Of a DNA stretch of 11,917 nt, positions 1-7,423 are shown piece after piece (the first letter of the stretch is position 1; every line of letters starts with the position of its first letter). The translations under genes and the position numbers were made by a program. Source of the DNA: an uncultured Microbacterium sp. (GTDB lineage: Bacteria > Actinomycetota > Actinomycetes > Actinomycetales > Microbacteriaceae); the NCBI GenBank assembly GCA_937988695.1, contig CALKHM010000037.1, forward strand, positions 1-11,917. Reading direction: 5' to 3'. The notes under the pieces are model-generated. The model saw only the letters and a list, made by a program, of their open reading frames with translations, had not been told where the DNA came from and did not search any database.

Positions 1-1190
1 GCCCGCAGCCCGCCGATACGTCCCTCCACCGTGGCGAGATCGAATCCCGCAATCCGCTGGTCGATGACGAACTCGAACATCGGCACCTTGGTGTCCATGA
101 GCGACCGCACCGCGGCATCCCCGCGCTGCAGCCGCAGGTCGCAGGGGTCCAGCCCGTCGGGTCCGGCGGCCACGAAGCTGCGCGCGGTCAGCCCCTTCGT
201 CGATGCGAACGCGCGCACGGCGGCCTTCTGCCCGGCCGCATCCGGATCGAACGTGAACACCACCTCCGCCGAGCCGTCGTCGCCGATCACACGACGCAGG
301 ATGCTCATGTGATCGGCGCCGAAGGCGGTGCCGCACGTGGCCACGGCGGTGGTGACCCCGGCGAGATGGCAGGCCATCACGTCGGTGTATCCTTCGACCA
401 CCACGACCCGGCGCGGATCGCCTCGTGAGATGTCGCGCTTGGCCAGATCGAGCCCGTACAGCACCTGAGTCTTCTTGTACAGCACGGTCTCGGGCGTGTT
501 CAGGTACTTCGGCCCGTTGTCATCGTCGAACAGCCGACGCGCGCCGAAGCCCAGCGTCTGTCCGGTGATGTCGCGGATCGGCCAGATCACCCGGCCGCGG
601 AACCGATCGTAGACGCCGCGCTGTCCCTGTGAGACGAGGCCGGCAGCCAGCAGCTCCTCGCGGGTGTAGCCCTGCGCGGCGAGCGCGTCGAGCATCCCCG
701 ACCAGCCCTTCGGCGCATAGCCGACGCCGAAATGCGCGGCTGCGCCCGCGTCGAACCCGCGCTGCCCGAGAAAGCGCCGGCCGACGTCGGCCTCGGGGGT
801 CATCAACTGGGTGCGGAACCACTCCGCCGCTGCCGCGTTGGCCGCATACAGGCGGGTGCGGCCGGACGTCTCGGGTGCGGCGCCGCCCTCCTCGTAGTGC
901 AGCGTGTAGCCGATGCGTGCAGCGAGCCGCTCGACCGCCTCGGTGAAGGTCAGGTGATCCAGCTGCCGCAGGAAGGTGTACACGTCGCCGGACTCGCCGC
1001 AGCCGAAGCAGTGGTAGAACCCCACCTGCGGGCGCACGTTGAAGCTGGGGCTCTTCTCGTCATGGAACGGGCACAGCCCCTTCATCGAGCCGATGCCCGC
1101 GGGCTTGAGCGCCACCCGTTCACCGATCACGTCGGCGATGTTCACCCGCGCCTTGACCTCGTCGATGTCGGCCTGTGCGATACGGGGCAT
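1..1190 (-). CDS. dnaG: DNA primase DnaG, 3' end beyond window (N-terminal 396 codons)
   Basis: DnaG synthesises the RNA primers for lagging-strand DNA replication. The visible protein starts MPRIAQADIDEVKARV. It has a CHC2 zinc-binding domain with C40, H43, C61 and C64 (CPFH ... CFGC). The RNA-polymerase core domain follows, with a TOPRIM segment: VVEGYTD with the catalytic glutamate at about E266, and DPD at 315-317. The C-terminal helicase-binding domain lies outside the window, since DnaG proteins are usually about 600 residues or more. The ATG start at 1190-1188 shares one base with the dgt stop (TGATG), and a GGAGGT Shine-Dalgarno sequence lies a few bases upstream. It is therefore the third gene of a dusB-dgt-dnaG operon and probably translationally coupled to dgt. 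No disruption is seen in the visible part. Confidence 0.97.
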   Translation of the reverse strand, partial: MPRIAQADIDEVKARVNIADVIGERVALKPAGIGSMKGLCPFHDEKSPSFNVRPQVGFYHCFGCGESGDVYTFLRQLDHLTFTEAVERLAARIGYTLHYEEGGAAPETSGRTRLYAANAAAAEWFRTQLMTPEADVGRRFLGQRGFDAGAAAHFGVGYAPKGWSGMLDALAAQGYTREELLAAGLVSQGQRGVYDRFRGRVIWPIRDITGQTLGFGARRLFDDDNGPKYLNTPETVLYKKTQVLYGLDLAKRDISRGDPRRVVVVEGYTDVMACHLAGVTTAVATCGTAFGADHMSILRRVIGDDGSAEVVFTFDPDAAGQKAAVRAFASTKGLTARSFVAAGPDGLDPCDLRLQRGDAAVRSLMDTKVPMFEFVIDQRIAGFDLATVEGRIGGLR

Positions 1191-2584
1191 CAGTCCACCT
1201 CCGCCCGGGTGGGCGGTGTCGCCTGGTCCCGCTGTGCCCGCCCGATCATCGGATCCCGCGGAAGCTCGTGCGGCGACCACACGCCCAGCGAGGCGGCGTC
1301 CACGTCACCGACGAGGCTGCGATGCCAGGCGATGGCAAGCTGATCGGTGAGGCTTGCCACCTGGTCCACGACGACCCGGCGGGCTGCGGCATCCGTGGTC
1401 GCCGCGGCGAAGTCGCCTGCGTACACCGGTGTCAGACGCTCGGGATGCTGCCAGAGCGCATCGGCGAGACGTTTGAGAACCCGTCGCTGCTCCTTGTACA
1501 GCGCCTTGCGTCCCTCGATCGAGACGACGAACGCACCGATGATGCCCTTGAGCACTGCCATCTCGACCTCGATCACCCGGGGGACCACGACGTGCGCGCG
1601 ATAGCGCGTGAGCACCGGCGTCGTGTACGCCTCGCGGGTCGCCGTGGTGGCCGCGCGGGCGAACCGGCCGATGAGATCGCTGGTGAGGTTCTTCAGCCGC
1701 GCCAGTGCCGGACGGGTTCCGTCGAACGCGGTGAGCCACTCGCTCAGGCCGGTCAGTCGGTGCAGTGCGTCTTCGAGCTCGTCACGCGGGAAGTCGAGGC
1801 CGACCCACGCCTGGATCGCGTTCAGCAGCGACTCGTGCTCGCCGGGAGCGGTGAGCCGGGCAGGGTCGAGGTAGCCGTTGACGACGGCGTCCTCGAAGTC
1901 GTGCACGGAGTAGGCGATGTCGTCGGACAGATCCATCACCTCGGCCTCGATGCAGCGCACCCGGCCCGGGGCATCCGCGCGCATCCATCGGAAGATCTTC
2001 TCGTCGTCGGCGTACACGCCGAACTTCAGCCGGCCACCGGGATCAGGAAGCGGCTCGTCGGCCGTCCACGGGTACTTGCACGTGGCATCCAGGCTCGCCC
2101 GGGTCAGGTTCAGCCCGTAGCTAGCCCCGTCGGCGCCGAGCACCTTCGGTTCGAGGCGGGTCACGATGCGCAGCGTCTGGGCGTTGCCCTCGAACCCGCC
2201 GATGTCCTCGGCCCAGTCGTTCAGGGCGCGTTCGCCGTTGTGCCCGAACGGCGGATGCCCGAGGTCGTGGTTCAGGCATGCCGTGTCGACGACATCCGGC
2301 GACAGCTGAAGGGCCGTCGCCAGCTCCCGGCCGACCTGGGCGACCTCGAGGGAGTGCGTCAGGCGGTTGCGCGCGAAGTCGGCTGGCGAGGCGGGGCTGA
2401 GCACTTGCGTCTTGGCCGCCAGGCGTCGCAGCGCCGCCGAGTGCAGCACGCGCGCGCGGTCACGGGCGAAGTCGTCGCGCTGCGAGCGATGCCGTTCCCC
2501 GAAGAAGCGCGCGGCATCCGCGTCGTCGTATCCGCTCGGTCGTCCCGGGGCGACGCCGACCGCGGATGCGCCCTCAGCCGCCAC
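1190..2584 (-). CDS. dgt: Deoxyguanosinetriphosphate triphosphohydrolase-like HD-domain protein
   Basis: This is an HD-superfamily dNTP triphosphohydrolase, which hydrolyses dNTPs to deoxynucleosides and triphosphate and so limits dNTP pools. The 464-residue protein carries the family opening FARDRARVLHSAALRRLAAKTQV (about 39-61). The metal ligands are visible: H77 in LTHSLEVAQ, the H106-D107 pair in NHDLGHPPFGHNGE, and an aspartate in the segment DDIAYSVHDFEDA (about 221-233). The start is GTG at 2584, supported by a GGAGG about 9 bases upstream. It overlaps the end of dusB by 11 bases and is followed directly by dnaG with a one-base TGATG overlap. Linkage to primase is common in Actinobacteria and fits a role in replication. 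Substrate preference cannot be read from the sequence. Confidence 0.95.
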   Translation of the reverse strand: MAAEGASAVGVAPGRPSGYDDADAARFFGERHRSQRDDFARDRARVLHSAALRRLAAKTQVLSPASPADFARNRLTHSLEVAQVGRELATALQLSPDVVDTACLNHDLGHPPFGHNGERALNDWAEDIGGFEGNAQTLRIVTRLEPKVLGADGASYGLNLTRASLDATCKYPWTADEPLPDPGGRLKFGVYADDEKIFRWMRADAPGRVRCIEAEVMDLSDDIAYSVHDFEDAVVNGYLDPARLTAPGEHESLLNAIQAWVGLDFPRDELEDALHRLTGLSEWLTAFDGTRPALARLKNLTSDLIGRFARAATTATREAYTTPVLTRYRAHVVVPRVIEVEMAVLKGIIGAFVVSIEGRKALYKEQRRVLKRLADALWQHPERLTPVYAGDFAAATTDAAARRVVVDQVASLTDQLAIAWHRSLVGDVDAASLGVWSPHELPRDPMIGRAQRDQATPPTRAEVD

Positions 2585-3737
2585 TCGTGTCGGCCTCCGA
2601 CTCGGTCAGGGTGGCCGCATGGGCGCCGATCTCGCGCGAGTCGAGCCAGCCCTCCGGCAGCACCGTGCGCTTGGGCGAGCCCGCACGGCCGCGCTGACCC
2701 TCGGCGGAGCTTCCCGGATACGGGGCCTGGAGGTCGAGCTCGGCAAGCAGGCCGTCGATCTCGGCGAGACTCGAAGCCGTCGCAAGCCGGGCACGCAGGT
2801 CACCACCGACCGGATACCCCTTGAAATACCAGGCCACATGCTTGCGGATGTCGCGACATCCGCGGTCTTCGTCCTCGAAGAACTCCACGAGCAGCTCGGC
2901 GTGCCGGCGAAACGCGCGCGCGACGAATCCGAGCGTCGCATCCACGGGCTCGCGCACTGCGGTGCCCGGTGCGCCGAGGGCCCGGGCGAGGTCGCCGAAC
3001 AGCCAGGGGCGGCCCAGGCAGCCGCGGCCGACCACGACCCCGTCGCACCCCGTCTCCGACATCATCCGCACAGCGTCTGCGGCCGACCAGATGTCACCGT
3101 TGCCGAGCACCGGCACCGAGGTGATCGCCTCCTTCAGCGTGGCGATGGCCGACCAGTCGGCGTGCCCCGAGTAGAACTGCGACGCGGTGCGGGCATGCAG
3201 CGCGATGGATGCCACGCCGGCATCCTCGGCGATGCGCGCGGCGTCGAGGTACGTGAGATGGCCGTCGTCGATGCCCTTGCGCATCTTGACGGTCACCGGC
3301 ACGGTGCCCGCTGCCCGGACGGCGCGCGTGACGATGGCGCGGAACAGGTCGAGCTTCCAGGGCAGCGCCGATCCTCCGCCCTTACGCGTGACCTTGGGCA
3401 CGGGGCACCCGAAGTTCATGTCGATGTGGTCGGCACGGTCCTCGTCGACGAGGATCTTCACGGCGCGCTCGACCGTGCCCGGGTCGACGCCGTACAGCTG
3501 GATCGAGCGCAGCGACTCTGACTCGTGATGGGTGATCAGCCGCATCGTCGTCGCGTTGCGCTCGACGAGTGCCCGGGTCGTGATCATCTCACTGACGTAC
3601 AGCCCCGCGCCGTACTCCCGGCACAGTCGGCGGAACGCCGTGTTGGTGATGCCCGCCATGGGCGCCAGCACCACCGGTGCATCGAGCATGATCGGCCCGA
3701 TGCGCAGCGTCTGGTCGTGCACGGGAGCAAGGGTCAC
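2574..3737 (-). CDS. dusB: tRNA-dihydrouridine synthase DusB
   Basis: This FMN-dependent enzyme reduces specific uridines in tRNA to dihydrouridine. The 387-residue product has the FMN-binding start APMAGITNTAFRRL (about 25-38) and the catalytic cysteine C111 in MNFGCPVPKVTRKGGGSAL. The barrel strands VKMRKGIDD (150-158) and LHARTASQFYSGHADW (180-195) follow, with the phosphate-binding VLGNGDI ... GVVVGRGCLGRPWLF (210-247). The GTG start at 3737 was chosen because the family N-terminus (LRIGPIMLDAPVVLAPMAG) begins just after it and a -10-like GAGAAT lies exactly 6 bases upstream, suggesting a leaderless mRNA. The frame stays open upstream to about 4319, but that part runs antisense to gpx and has no Dus similarity. 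It is first in the dusB-dgt-dnaG operon. The C-terminal ~50 residues (340-387) look poorly conserved and hydrophilic. Confidence 0.96.
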   Translation of the reverse strand: MTLAPVHDQTLRIGPIMLDAPVVLAPMAGITNTAFRRLCREYGAGLYVSEMITTRALVERNATTMRLITHHESESLRSIQLYGVDPGTVERAVKILVDEDRADHIDMNFGCPVPKVTRKGGGSALPWKLDLFRAIVTRAVRAAGTVPVTVKMRKGIDDGHLTYLDAARIAEDAGVASIALHARTASQFYSGHADWSAIATLKEAITSVPVLGNGDIWSAADAVRMMSETGCDGVVVGRGCLGRPWLFGDLARALGAPGTAVREPVDATLGFVARAFRRHAELLVEFFEDEDRGCRDIRKHVAWYFKGYPVGGDLRARLATASSLAEIDGLLAELDLQAPYPGSSAEGQRGRAGSPKRTVLPEGWLDSREIGAHAATLTESEADTSGG

Positions 3738-3743
3738 CCGCCC

Positions 3744-3749
3744 ATTCTC
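3744..3749 (-). promoter_or_regulatory. Putative -10 element for leaderless dusB transcript
   Basis: GAGAAT on the minus strand ends 6 bases before the dusB GTG (3737). If transcription starts 7 bases after the hexamer, as is usual, the mRNA would begin at the GTG itself. No Shine-Dalgarno-like sequence with suitable spacing and no convincing -35 box is seen. The 57-bp dusB/gpx intergenic region holds both divergent -10 elements. Confidence 0.5.
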
Positions 3750-3782
3750 CCAGACGACGGCGCCCGCGTGGCCATGCGCGCT

Positions 3783-3788
3783 TAGGCT
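3783..3788 (+). promoter_or_regulatory. Putative -10 element for leaderless gpx transcript
   Basis: TAGGCT (TAnnnT type) lies exactly 6 bases before the gpx ATG at 3795, predicting transcription from the A of the start codon. The stretch TAGGCTGTGGACATG is nearly identical to the promoter-start region of the leuA leader peptide (TACGCTGTGGTCATG), with 13 of 15 bases shared. No clear -35 hexamer is seen. Confidence 0.55.
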
Positions 3789-3794
3789 GTGGAC

Positions 3795-4298
3795 ATGACC
3801 CCAGACGCGCCCACTGCGCTGCGCGACATCCCGTTCACGACCTCCGACGGCGCCACCGCGACGCTCTCGGACTACGACGGCAAGTTGCTGATGATCGTCA
3901 ACGTCGCCTCGAAGTGCGGCCTCACTCCGCAGTACGAGCAGCTCGAGGAGCTGCAGCGCACCTACGGCGACCGCGGCTTCACCGTGCTCGGCTTCCCCTG
4001 CAACCAGTTCATGGGGCAGGAACCGGGCTCGATGCAGGAGATCCTCGAGTTCTGCTCGACCACCTACGGAGTCACCTTCCCCGTCTTCGAGAAGATCAAG
4101 GTCAACGGCAGGAACGCCGCTCCTCTCTACAAGGCGCTGAAGAAGGCGAAGGACCCCGAGGGCGCACACGGTCCCGTCGCGTGGAACTTCGAGAAGTTCC
4201 TGCTCACCCCCGACGGCACCGTGCACCGCTTCCGCCCGCCGACCAAGCCCGACGACCCGGCCGTGCTGAAGGTGATCGAGGACAACCTCCCCCGCTGA
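3795..4298 (+). CDS. Glutathione peroxidase-family thiol peroxidase (Cys type)
   Basis: This cytosolic peroxidase reduces H2O2 and organic hydroperoxides. The 167-residue protein has peroxidatic C41 in NVASKCGLT. The other members of the catalytic tetrad are visible as Q75 in FPCNQFMGQEP and W130-N131 in AWNFEKFL. C87 in EFCSTTYGVTFP sits where the resolving cysteine lies in thioredoxin-dependent family members, so thioredoxin rather than glutathione is the likely reductant. That is a family-based inference, and actinobacteria generally lack glutathione. No signal peptide is present. The ATG at 3795 is preferred over the in-frame GTG at 3789 because the -10-like TAGGCT ends 6 bases before the ATG. 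It diverges from dusB and converges on the DsbA-like gene. Confidence 0.94.
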   Translation: MTPDAPTALRDIPFTTSDGATATLSDYDGKLLMIVNVASKCGLTPQYEQLEELQRTYGDRGFTVLGFPCNQFMGQEPGSMQEILEFCSTTYGVTFPVFEKIKVNGRNAAPLYKALKKAKDPEGAHGPVAWNFEKFLLTPDGTVHRFRPPTKPDDPAVLKVIEDNLPR

Positions 4299-4370
4299 CG
4301 GCTCCCCGCTACCCGGCAACGACTCCCCGCTACCCCGCCGACGGCTCCCGCTACCCGGCTGACGGCTCCG
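4296..4370. repeat. Degenerate ~21-bp tandem repeat between gpx and the DsbA-like gene
   Basis: About three and a half imperfect copies of a roughly 21-bp unit (GACGGCTCCCCGCTACCCGGC type) begin at the gpx stop codon and run into the 3' end of the convergent DsbA-like gene. GCTACCC recurs at 4308, 4329 and 4350 with an exact 21-base period. GACGGCTCC recurs at 4297, 4340 and 4361, with a mutated copy in between. The repeat supplies the stop codon (4351-4353) and last residues of the DsbA-like protein. No hairpin of terminator quality is seen. Confidence 0.7.
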
Positions 4371-5040
4371 TCGCGGCCACGCCGCGGTGCTCGTCCCACA
4401 CCTGGCGGGCGATCTGCGCGAACGCCTCCGGCGGCTGCGCTCCGCTCACTCCGTACTTGCCGTCGATGACGAAGAACGGCACGCCGTTGATGCCGTATGC
4501 GCTCGCCTGCGCCTGATCGGCACGGACGGCCGCCAGATAGCGCTCCGACTCCAGCGCGTCGCGCACGGCCGCGGCATCCAGACCCACCTCTTCGGCGAGG
4601 GCCACGAGATCGTCGACGCGGCCGACATGGCGCCCCTCGGTGAAGTACGCGGCCATCAACCGCTCCTCCATCTCGTGCTGACGGCCCTGCTCCTTGGCGA
4701 AGTGCAGCAGCTCGTGCGCCTTCACCGTGTTGGTGTGCTGCAGGATGTCGAACCGGTACTGGAGCCCCGCCGCCGCGGCCACGCCCGTGACCCGGTCGAG
4801 CATCTGCCGCACCTGGTCGACGGACATCCCCTTGTGCCCGGCCAGGAAGTCCAGCTCGTCGCCATCGAAGTCGACGGGCGTGTCGGGCGAGAGCTCGAAG
4901 GAGTGGAAGACCACCTCGACCTCGGGCGCGTCGCCGGCTTCGGATGCCGCCGCCAGCCCCTTCTCCAGGTTGCGCTTGCCGATGTAGCACCACGGGCAGG
5001 CGATGTCGGACCAGACGTCGATCGAGATGGGTTCAGTCAC
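4351..5040 (-). CDS. DsbA family (FrnE-like) thioredoxin-fold oxidoreductase
   Basis: This is a predicted cytosolic dithiol oxidoreductase/isomerase of the FrnE/2-hydroxychromene-2-carboxylate-isomerase-like branch of the DsbA family. The 229-residue protein opens with the thioredoxin strand ISIDVWSDIACPWCYIGKRNLE. The active-site CPWC is C15-C18, a helical insertion spans about 60-165, and the cis-proline loop is GINGVPFFVIDGKYGVSGAQ (P188). No signal peptide is seen, so it is not the secreted DsbA. The GTG at 5040 was chosen because a GGAGGT Shine-Dalgarno sequence ends 10 bases upstream and the fold begins immediately after. The frame is open further upstream, to an ATG at 5109, but that part has no family match. 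A TGGAAT (5077-5072) could serve as a -10. The 65 bp separating it from uppS show no terminator. The substrate is unknown. Confidence 0.9.
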   Translation of the reverse strand: MTEPISIDVWSDIACPWCYIGKRNLEKGLAAASEAGDAPEVEVVFHSFELSPDTPVDFDGDELDFLAGHKGMSVDQVRQMLDRVTGVAAAAGLQYRFDILQHTNTVKAHELLHFAKEQGRQHEMEERLMAAYFTEGRHVGRVDDLVALAEEVGLDAAAVRDALESERYLAAVRADQAQASAYGINGVPFFVIDGKYGVSGAQPPEAFAQIARQVWDEHRGVAATEPSAG

Positions 5041-5105
5041 AGTCAGTGCAACCTCCGGCGGGGGCGGGTCTATTCCAGCCTCCGAGGCGCGTACGGGGCC
5101 GAGCG

Positions 5106-5915
5106 TCACAGGCCCGCGTCGGGCGCGTCGACGGCCCCGCCGAACCTGCGGTCACGGGCGAGGTAGAGGTCGATGGCGCGCCACAGGTCCTGCCGGGTGA
5201 AGTCGGGCCAGAGCGTGTCGAGGAACACGAACTCGGCGTACGCCGACTCCCACAGCAGGAAGTTCGAGGTGCGCTGCTCACCCGACGAGCGCACGAACAG
5301 GTCGACGTCGGGCATGTCGGGCACATACAGCCGGCGTCGCACGAGCTTCTCGGTCACCGCCGAGGGCCGCAGTCGCCTCGCGGCCACGTCCTCGGCGATC
5401 GACCGCATCGCGTCGACGAGCTCCACCCGGCCGCCGTAGTTCACGCACATCGTGAGCGTGAGCACGTCGTTTCCTGCCGTGAGCTGCTCGGCGTACTGCA
5501 GCTCCGTGATGACCGATCCCCACAGACGCGGGCGCCGCCCTGCCCACCGGATGCGCACACCCCACTCGTTGAGCTGATCGCGGCGGCGGTGCAGCACCTC
5601 ACGGTTGAACCCCATGAGGAAGCGGACCTCGTCAGGCGAACGCGTCCAGTTCTCGGTCGAGAACGCATACACCGACAGGTGCTTGACCCCGGCCTGCACC
5701 GCGCCGGCCACGACGTCCAGCAGTGATGCCTCCCCGGCCCGGTGTCCCTCGATGCGGGTGAGCCCGCGCCGGTTCGCCCACCGCCCGTTGCCGTCCATCA
5801 CGATCGCGACGTGGTGGGGCACCGCGCCTGCCGGGTAGGCCGGCGGGTACACGCCCGTCCAGTCGACCGGACGGTACGGCACGGCATCCCGGTGGGTATA
5901 CGGCTTCGGGCTCAT
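5106..5915 (-). CDS. uppS: Polyprenyl diphosphate synthase (undecaprenyl/decaprenyl, Z-type)
   Basis: This cis-prenyltransferase condenses isopentenyl diphosphate onto an allylic primer, making the lipid carrier used for peptidoglycan and other wall polymers. The 269-residue protein has the diphosphate-binding HVAIVMDGNGRWANRRG with catalytic D41, then SVYAFSTENWTRSPDEV (81-97), VNYGGRVELVDA (158-169) and DLFVRSSGEQRTSNFLLWES (205-224). All are hallmark regions of the family. The N-terminal ~33 residues before the core are an extension of the kind found in actinobacterial homologues. The ATG at 5915 overlaps the recO stop as ATGA, with GGAG about 8 bases upstream, so it is translationally coupled to recO. 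Product chain length (C50 or C55) cannot be told from the sequence. Confidence 0.96.
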   Translation of the reverse strand: MSPKPYTHRDAVPYRPVDWTGVYPPAYPAGAVPHHVAIVMDGNGRWANRRGLTRIEGHRAGEASLLDVVAGAVQAGVKHLSVYAFSTENWTRSPDEVRFLMGFNREVLHRRRDQLNEWGVRIRWAGRRPRLWGSVITELQYAEQLTAGNDVLTLTMCVNYGGRVELVDAMRSIAEDVAARRLRPSAVTEKLVRRRLYVPDMPDVDLFVRSSGEQRTSNFLLWESAYAEFVFLDTLWPDFTRQDLWRAIDLYLARDRRFGGAVDAPDAGL

Positions 5916-6655
5916 CGCGCGGTCTCCGCGGACTCGGACAGCACGTGTTCGAGGGCGCGGATGCCACGCTCCAGATGCCACTGCGCGTACGCGGCGACCA
6001 GGCCCGATGCCGCCGCGCTGGCCCGCGCGGGCGCGGCGTCCACGACATCCCACTCCCCCGCGATCAGCGCCTGCAGCAGGCCCGTGGTCGCCATGTCCAC
6101 GTGCACCGACCCGGCCGGCGCGCAGTCCGCGCACACCACGCCGCCCAGCTGCGCGACGAAGCTGTGGTGCGGGCCGGGCAGCCCGCATCGCGCGCAGTCG
6201 CCGAGGCCCGGTGCCCAGCCCGACATCGACATCGCCCGCAGCAGATAGGAGTCGAGGATGCTGCGTGCCGGGTGCTCGCCGCGCGCCAGCGCGCGCAGCC
6301 CGCCCACCAGCAACAGGTACTGCTGCGGCGTGGCCTCGGCCTCGTTGAGTCGGTCTGCGGTCTCGACCATCGCGCTGGCCGCCGTGTACCGGTCGTAGTG
6401 CACGGCGATGTCGGCCCCATAGGCTCCCAGCGACTCGGCCTGCTGCACGATGTCGAGGCTGCGCCCCCGGTACAGCTGCACGTCGGCGACCATGAACGGC
6501 TCGAGCCGCGCCCCGAACCGGGACGAGGTGCGACGCACGCCCTTCGCGACCGCACGGATCTTTCCGTGCCGGCGGCTCAGGCAGGTGACGATGCGATCCG
6601 CCTCGCCCAGTTTGTGGGTGCGCAGGACCACGACTTCGTCACGGTAGGTGGGCAC
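5912..6655 (-). CDS. recO: DNA repair protein RecO
   Basis: RecO is a recombination mediator that works with RecR to load RecA on SSB-coated single-stranded DNA. The 247-residue protein has the N-terminal OB fold (PTYRDEVVVLRTHKLGEADRI ... GKIRAVAKGVRR, about 2-42). The helical C-terminal domain holds a four-cysteine zinc site: C154, C157, C175 and C178 (CARCG ... CADC). The start is GTG at 6655, fitting the family N-terminus. An open frame upstream reads into the TRIC gene on the opposite strand and was discarded. A GATAAT -10-like hexamer ends 6 bases before the GTG, predicting a leaderless mRNA. It is first in the recO-uppS pair and divergent from the TRIC gene. Confidence 0.96.
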   Translation of the reverse strand: MPTYRDEVVVLRTHKLGEADRIVTCLSRRHGKIRAVAKGVRRTSSRFGARLEPFMVADVQLYRGRSLDIVQQAESLGAYGADIAVHYDRYTAASAMVETADRLNEAEATPQQYLLLVGGLRALARGEHPARSILDSYLLRAMSMSGWAPGLGDCARCGLPGPHHSFVAQLGGVVCADCAPAGSVHVDMATTGLLQALIAGEWDVVDAAPARASAAASGLVAAYAQWHLERGIRALEHVLSESAETAR

Positions 6656-6661
6656 TCCTCG

Positions 6662-6667
6662 ATTATC
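6662..6667 (-). promoter_or_regulatory. Putative -10 element for leaderless recO transcript
   Basis: GATAAT on the minus strand lies exactly 6 bases before the recO GTG (6655). It forms one arm of a 10-bp inverted repeat (6662-6671 with 6676-6685, one mismatch, CAAC between). The other arm contains the -10 of the divergent TRIC gene. A GAGGA directly abuts the GTG, too close to act as a Shine-Dalgarno sequence. Confidence 0.55.
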
Positions 6668-6679
6668 GCGGCAACCCGC

Positions 6680-6685
6680 GACAAT
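6680..6685 (+). promoter_or_regulatory. Putative -10 element for leaderless TRIC-gene transcript
   Basis: GACAAT ends 6 bases before the GTG at 6692, the same spacing as at recO, dusB, gpx and the leuA leader. The GGAGGC between hexamer and GTG resembles a Shine-Dalgarno core but sits too close to the start codon to work as one. No -35 hexamer is apparent. RNA polymerase could not occupy this site and the recO promoter at the same time. Confidence 0.5.
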
Positions 6686-6691
6686 GGAGGC

Positions 6692-7387
6692 GTGAACGAG
6701 CCGATCCTCATCATTCCGCTGTGGGCGGACCTGACCGCCGTGGCTCTGGGCGGGCTGCAGGGCGCGTTGTTCGCCGCCGGGTTCCGCGGCCAGCGGCGCC
6801 TGGACTTCCTGGGCGTCGCGATCATCGGGATCATGGTCGGGATGGGCGGCGGTCTCATCCGCGACCTGCTGCTGAACGTGACGCCCGCGACGCTGCAGAG
6901 CAACTGGTACCTGGTGACGGCGACGGCGGCATCCCTCGTGGGAATGCTCCTGGCGGGGCCGTTGAGCAGAGCAAACGGTGTGATCGTCGGGCTCGACGCC
7001 CTGGTGATCGCTCTGTTCGGCGCGTTCGGAACGAGCAAGGCCCTGACGTTGGGGCTGCCGCTCGTGCCGGCCGTCTTCATCGGCGCCTGTGCGGCGGTCG
7101 GCGGCGGCGTGCTGCGCGATGTCCTCGTGGGGCTGCCCGTCGCGATCATGCACGTCGGGTCGCTGTACGCCGTCGCCGCCGGGGCGGGCTGCCTCGTTCT
7201 GGCCGTCGCCCACACCTTCGGGATGCCGATGGTGCCGGCAGCCGTGGCCGGGATCGTGGTGACCGCCGTGATCCGCGTGCTCGCGGTGATCTTCGACGTG
7301 TCACTGCCCGAGCAGCGGATGCTGCACCGCCGCAAGGTCGCCGTGGAGACCAGCGCGATCCCGATCGTCAAGCCCGACGCCGACTGA
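6692..7387 (+). CDS. Trimeric intracellular cation (TRIC/YadS, former UPF0126) channel family protein
   Basis: This is a multi-pass inner-membrane protein of the prokaryotic TRIC family, members of which form K+-permeable homotrimeric channels. The 231-residue protein contains the internal duplication typical of the family: each half carries a glycine-rich kink followed by Arg-Asp, GMGGGLIRD at 50-58 and AVGGGVLRD at 135-143. About seven hydrophobic segments can be drawn: about 12-30, 38-56, 72-90, 96-112, 122-140, 152-172 and 178-202. A short basic and polar tail follows (RRKVAVETSAIPIVKPDAD). The GTG start at 6692 is chosen from a -10-like GACAAT 6 bases upstream and from the hydrophobic N-terminus beginning at once. 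It is transcribed alone, divergent from recO and convergent with leuA. The physiological ion is inferred from the family. Confidence 0.92.
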   Translation: MNEPILIIPLWADLTAVALGGLQGALFAAGFRGQRRLDFLGVAIIGIMVGMGGGLIRDLLLNVTPATLQSNWYLVTATAASLVGMLLAGPLSRANGVIVGLDALVIALFGAFGTSKALTLGLPLVPAVFIGACAAVGGGVLRDVLVGLPVAIMHVGSLYAVAAGAGCLVLAVAHTFGMPMVPAAVAGIVVTAVIRVLAVIFDVSLPEQRMLHRRKVAVETSAIPIVKPDAD

Positions 7388-7403
7388 CGTCGGCCCCGCG
7401 CAC

Positions 7404-7423
7404 CGCGCCCCGCGCCCCGCGCC
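7404..7423. repeat. Short tandem repeat of CGCGCCC (nearly three copies)
   Basis: CGCGCCC occurs at 7404-7410 and 7411-7417, followed by a partial copy, CGCGCC, at 7418-7423. It lies between the TRIC stop codon and the inverted repeat. It is a simple low-complexity GC tract with no visible function. Confidence 0.5.

Noticed and set aside
1175..2824. Long plus-strand open frame (about 549 codons) opposite dgt and dnaG
   Set aside because: It is a typical antisense shadow in high-GC DNA. The opposite strand encodes proteins with complete catalytic motifs, while this frame has no recognisable domain and is rich in Arg, Gly and His.
3738..4319. N-terminal extension of the dusB frame to a protein of about 580 residues
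   Set aside because: The extra part lies entirely antisense to gpx and its upstream region, shows no Dus similarity, and the family N-terminus begins right after the GTG at 3737.
5041..5105. Gap between uppS and the DsbA-like gene
   Set aside because: I found a Shine-Dalgarno sequence and at best a poor -10 (TGGAAT), but no terminator, repeat or small gene.
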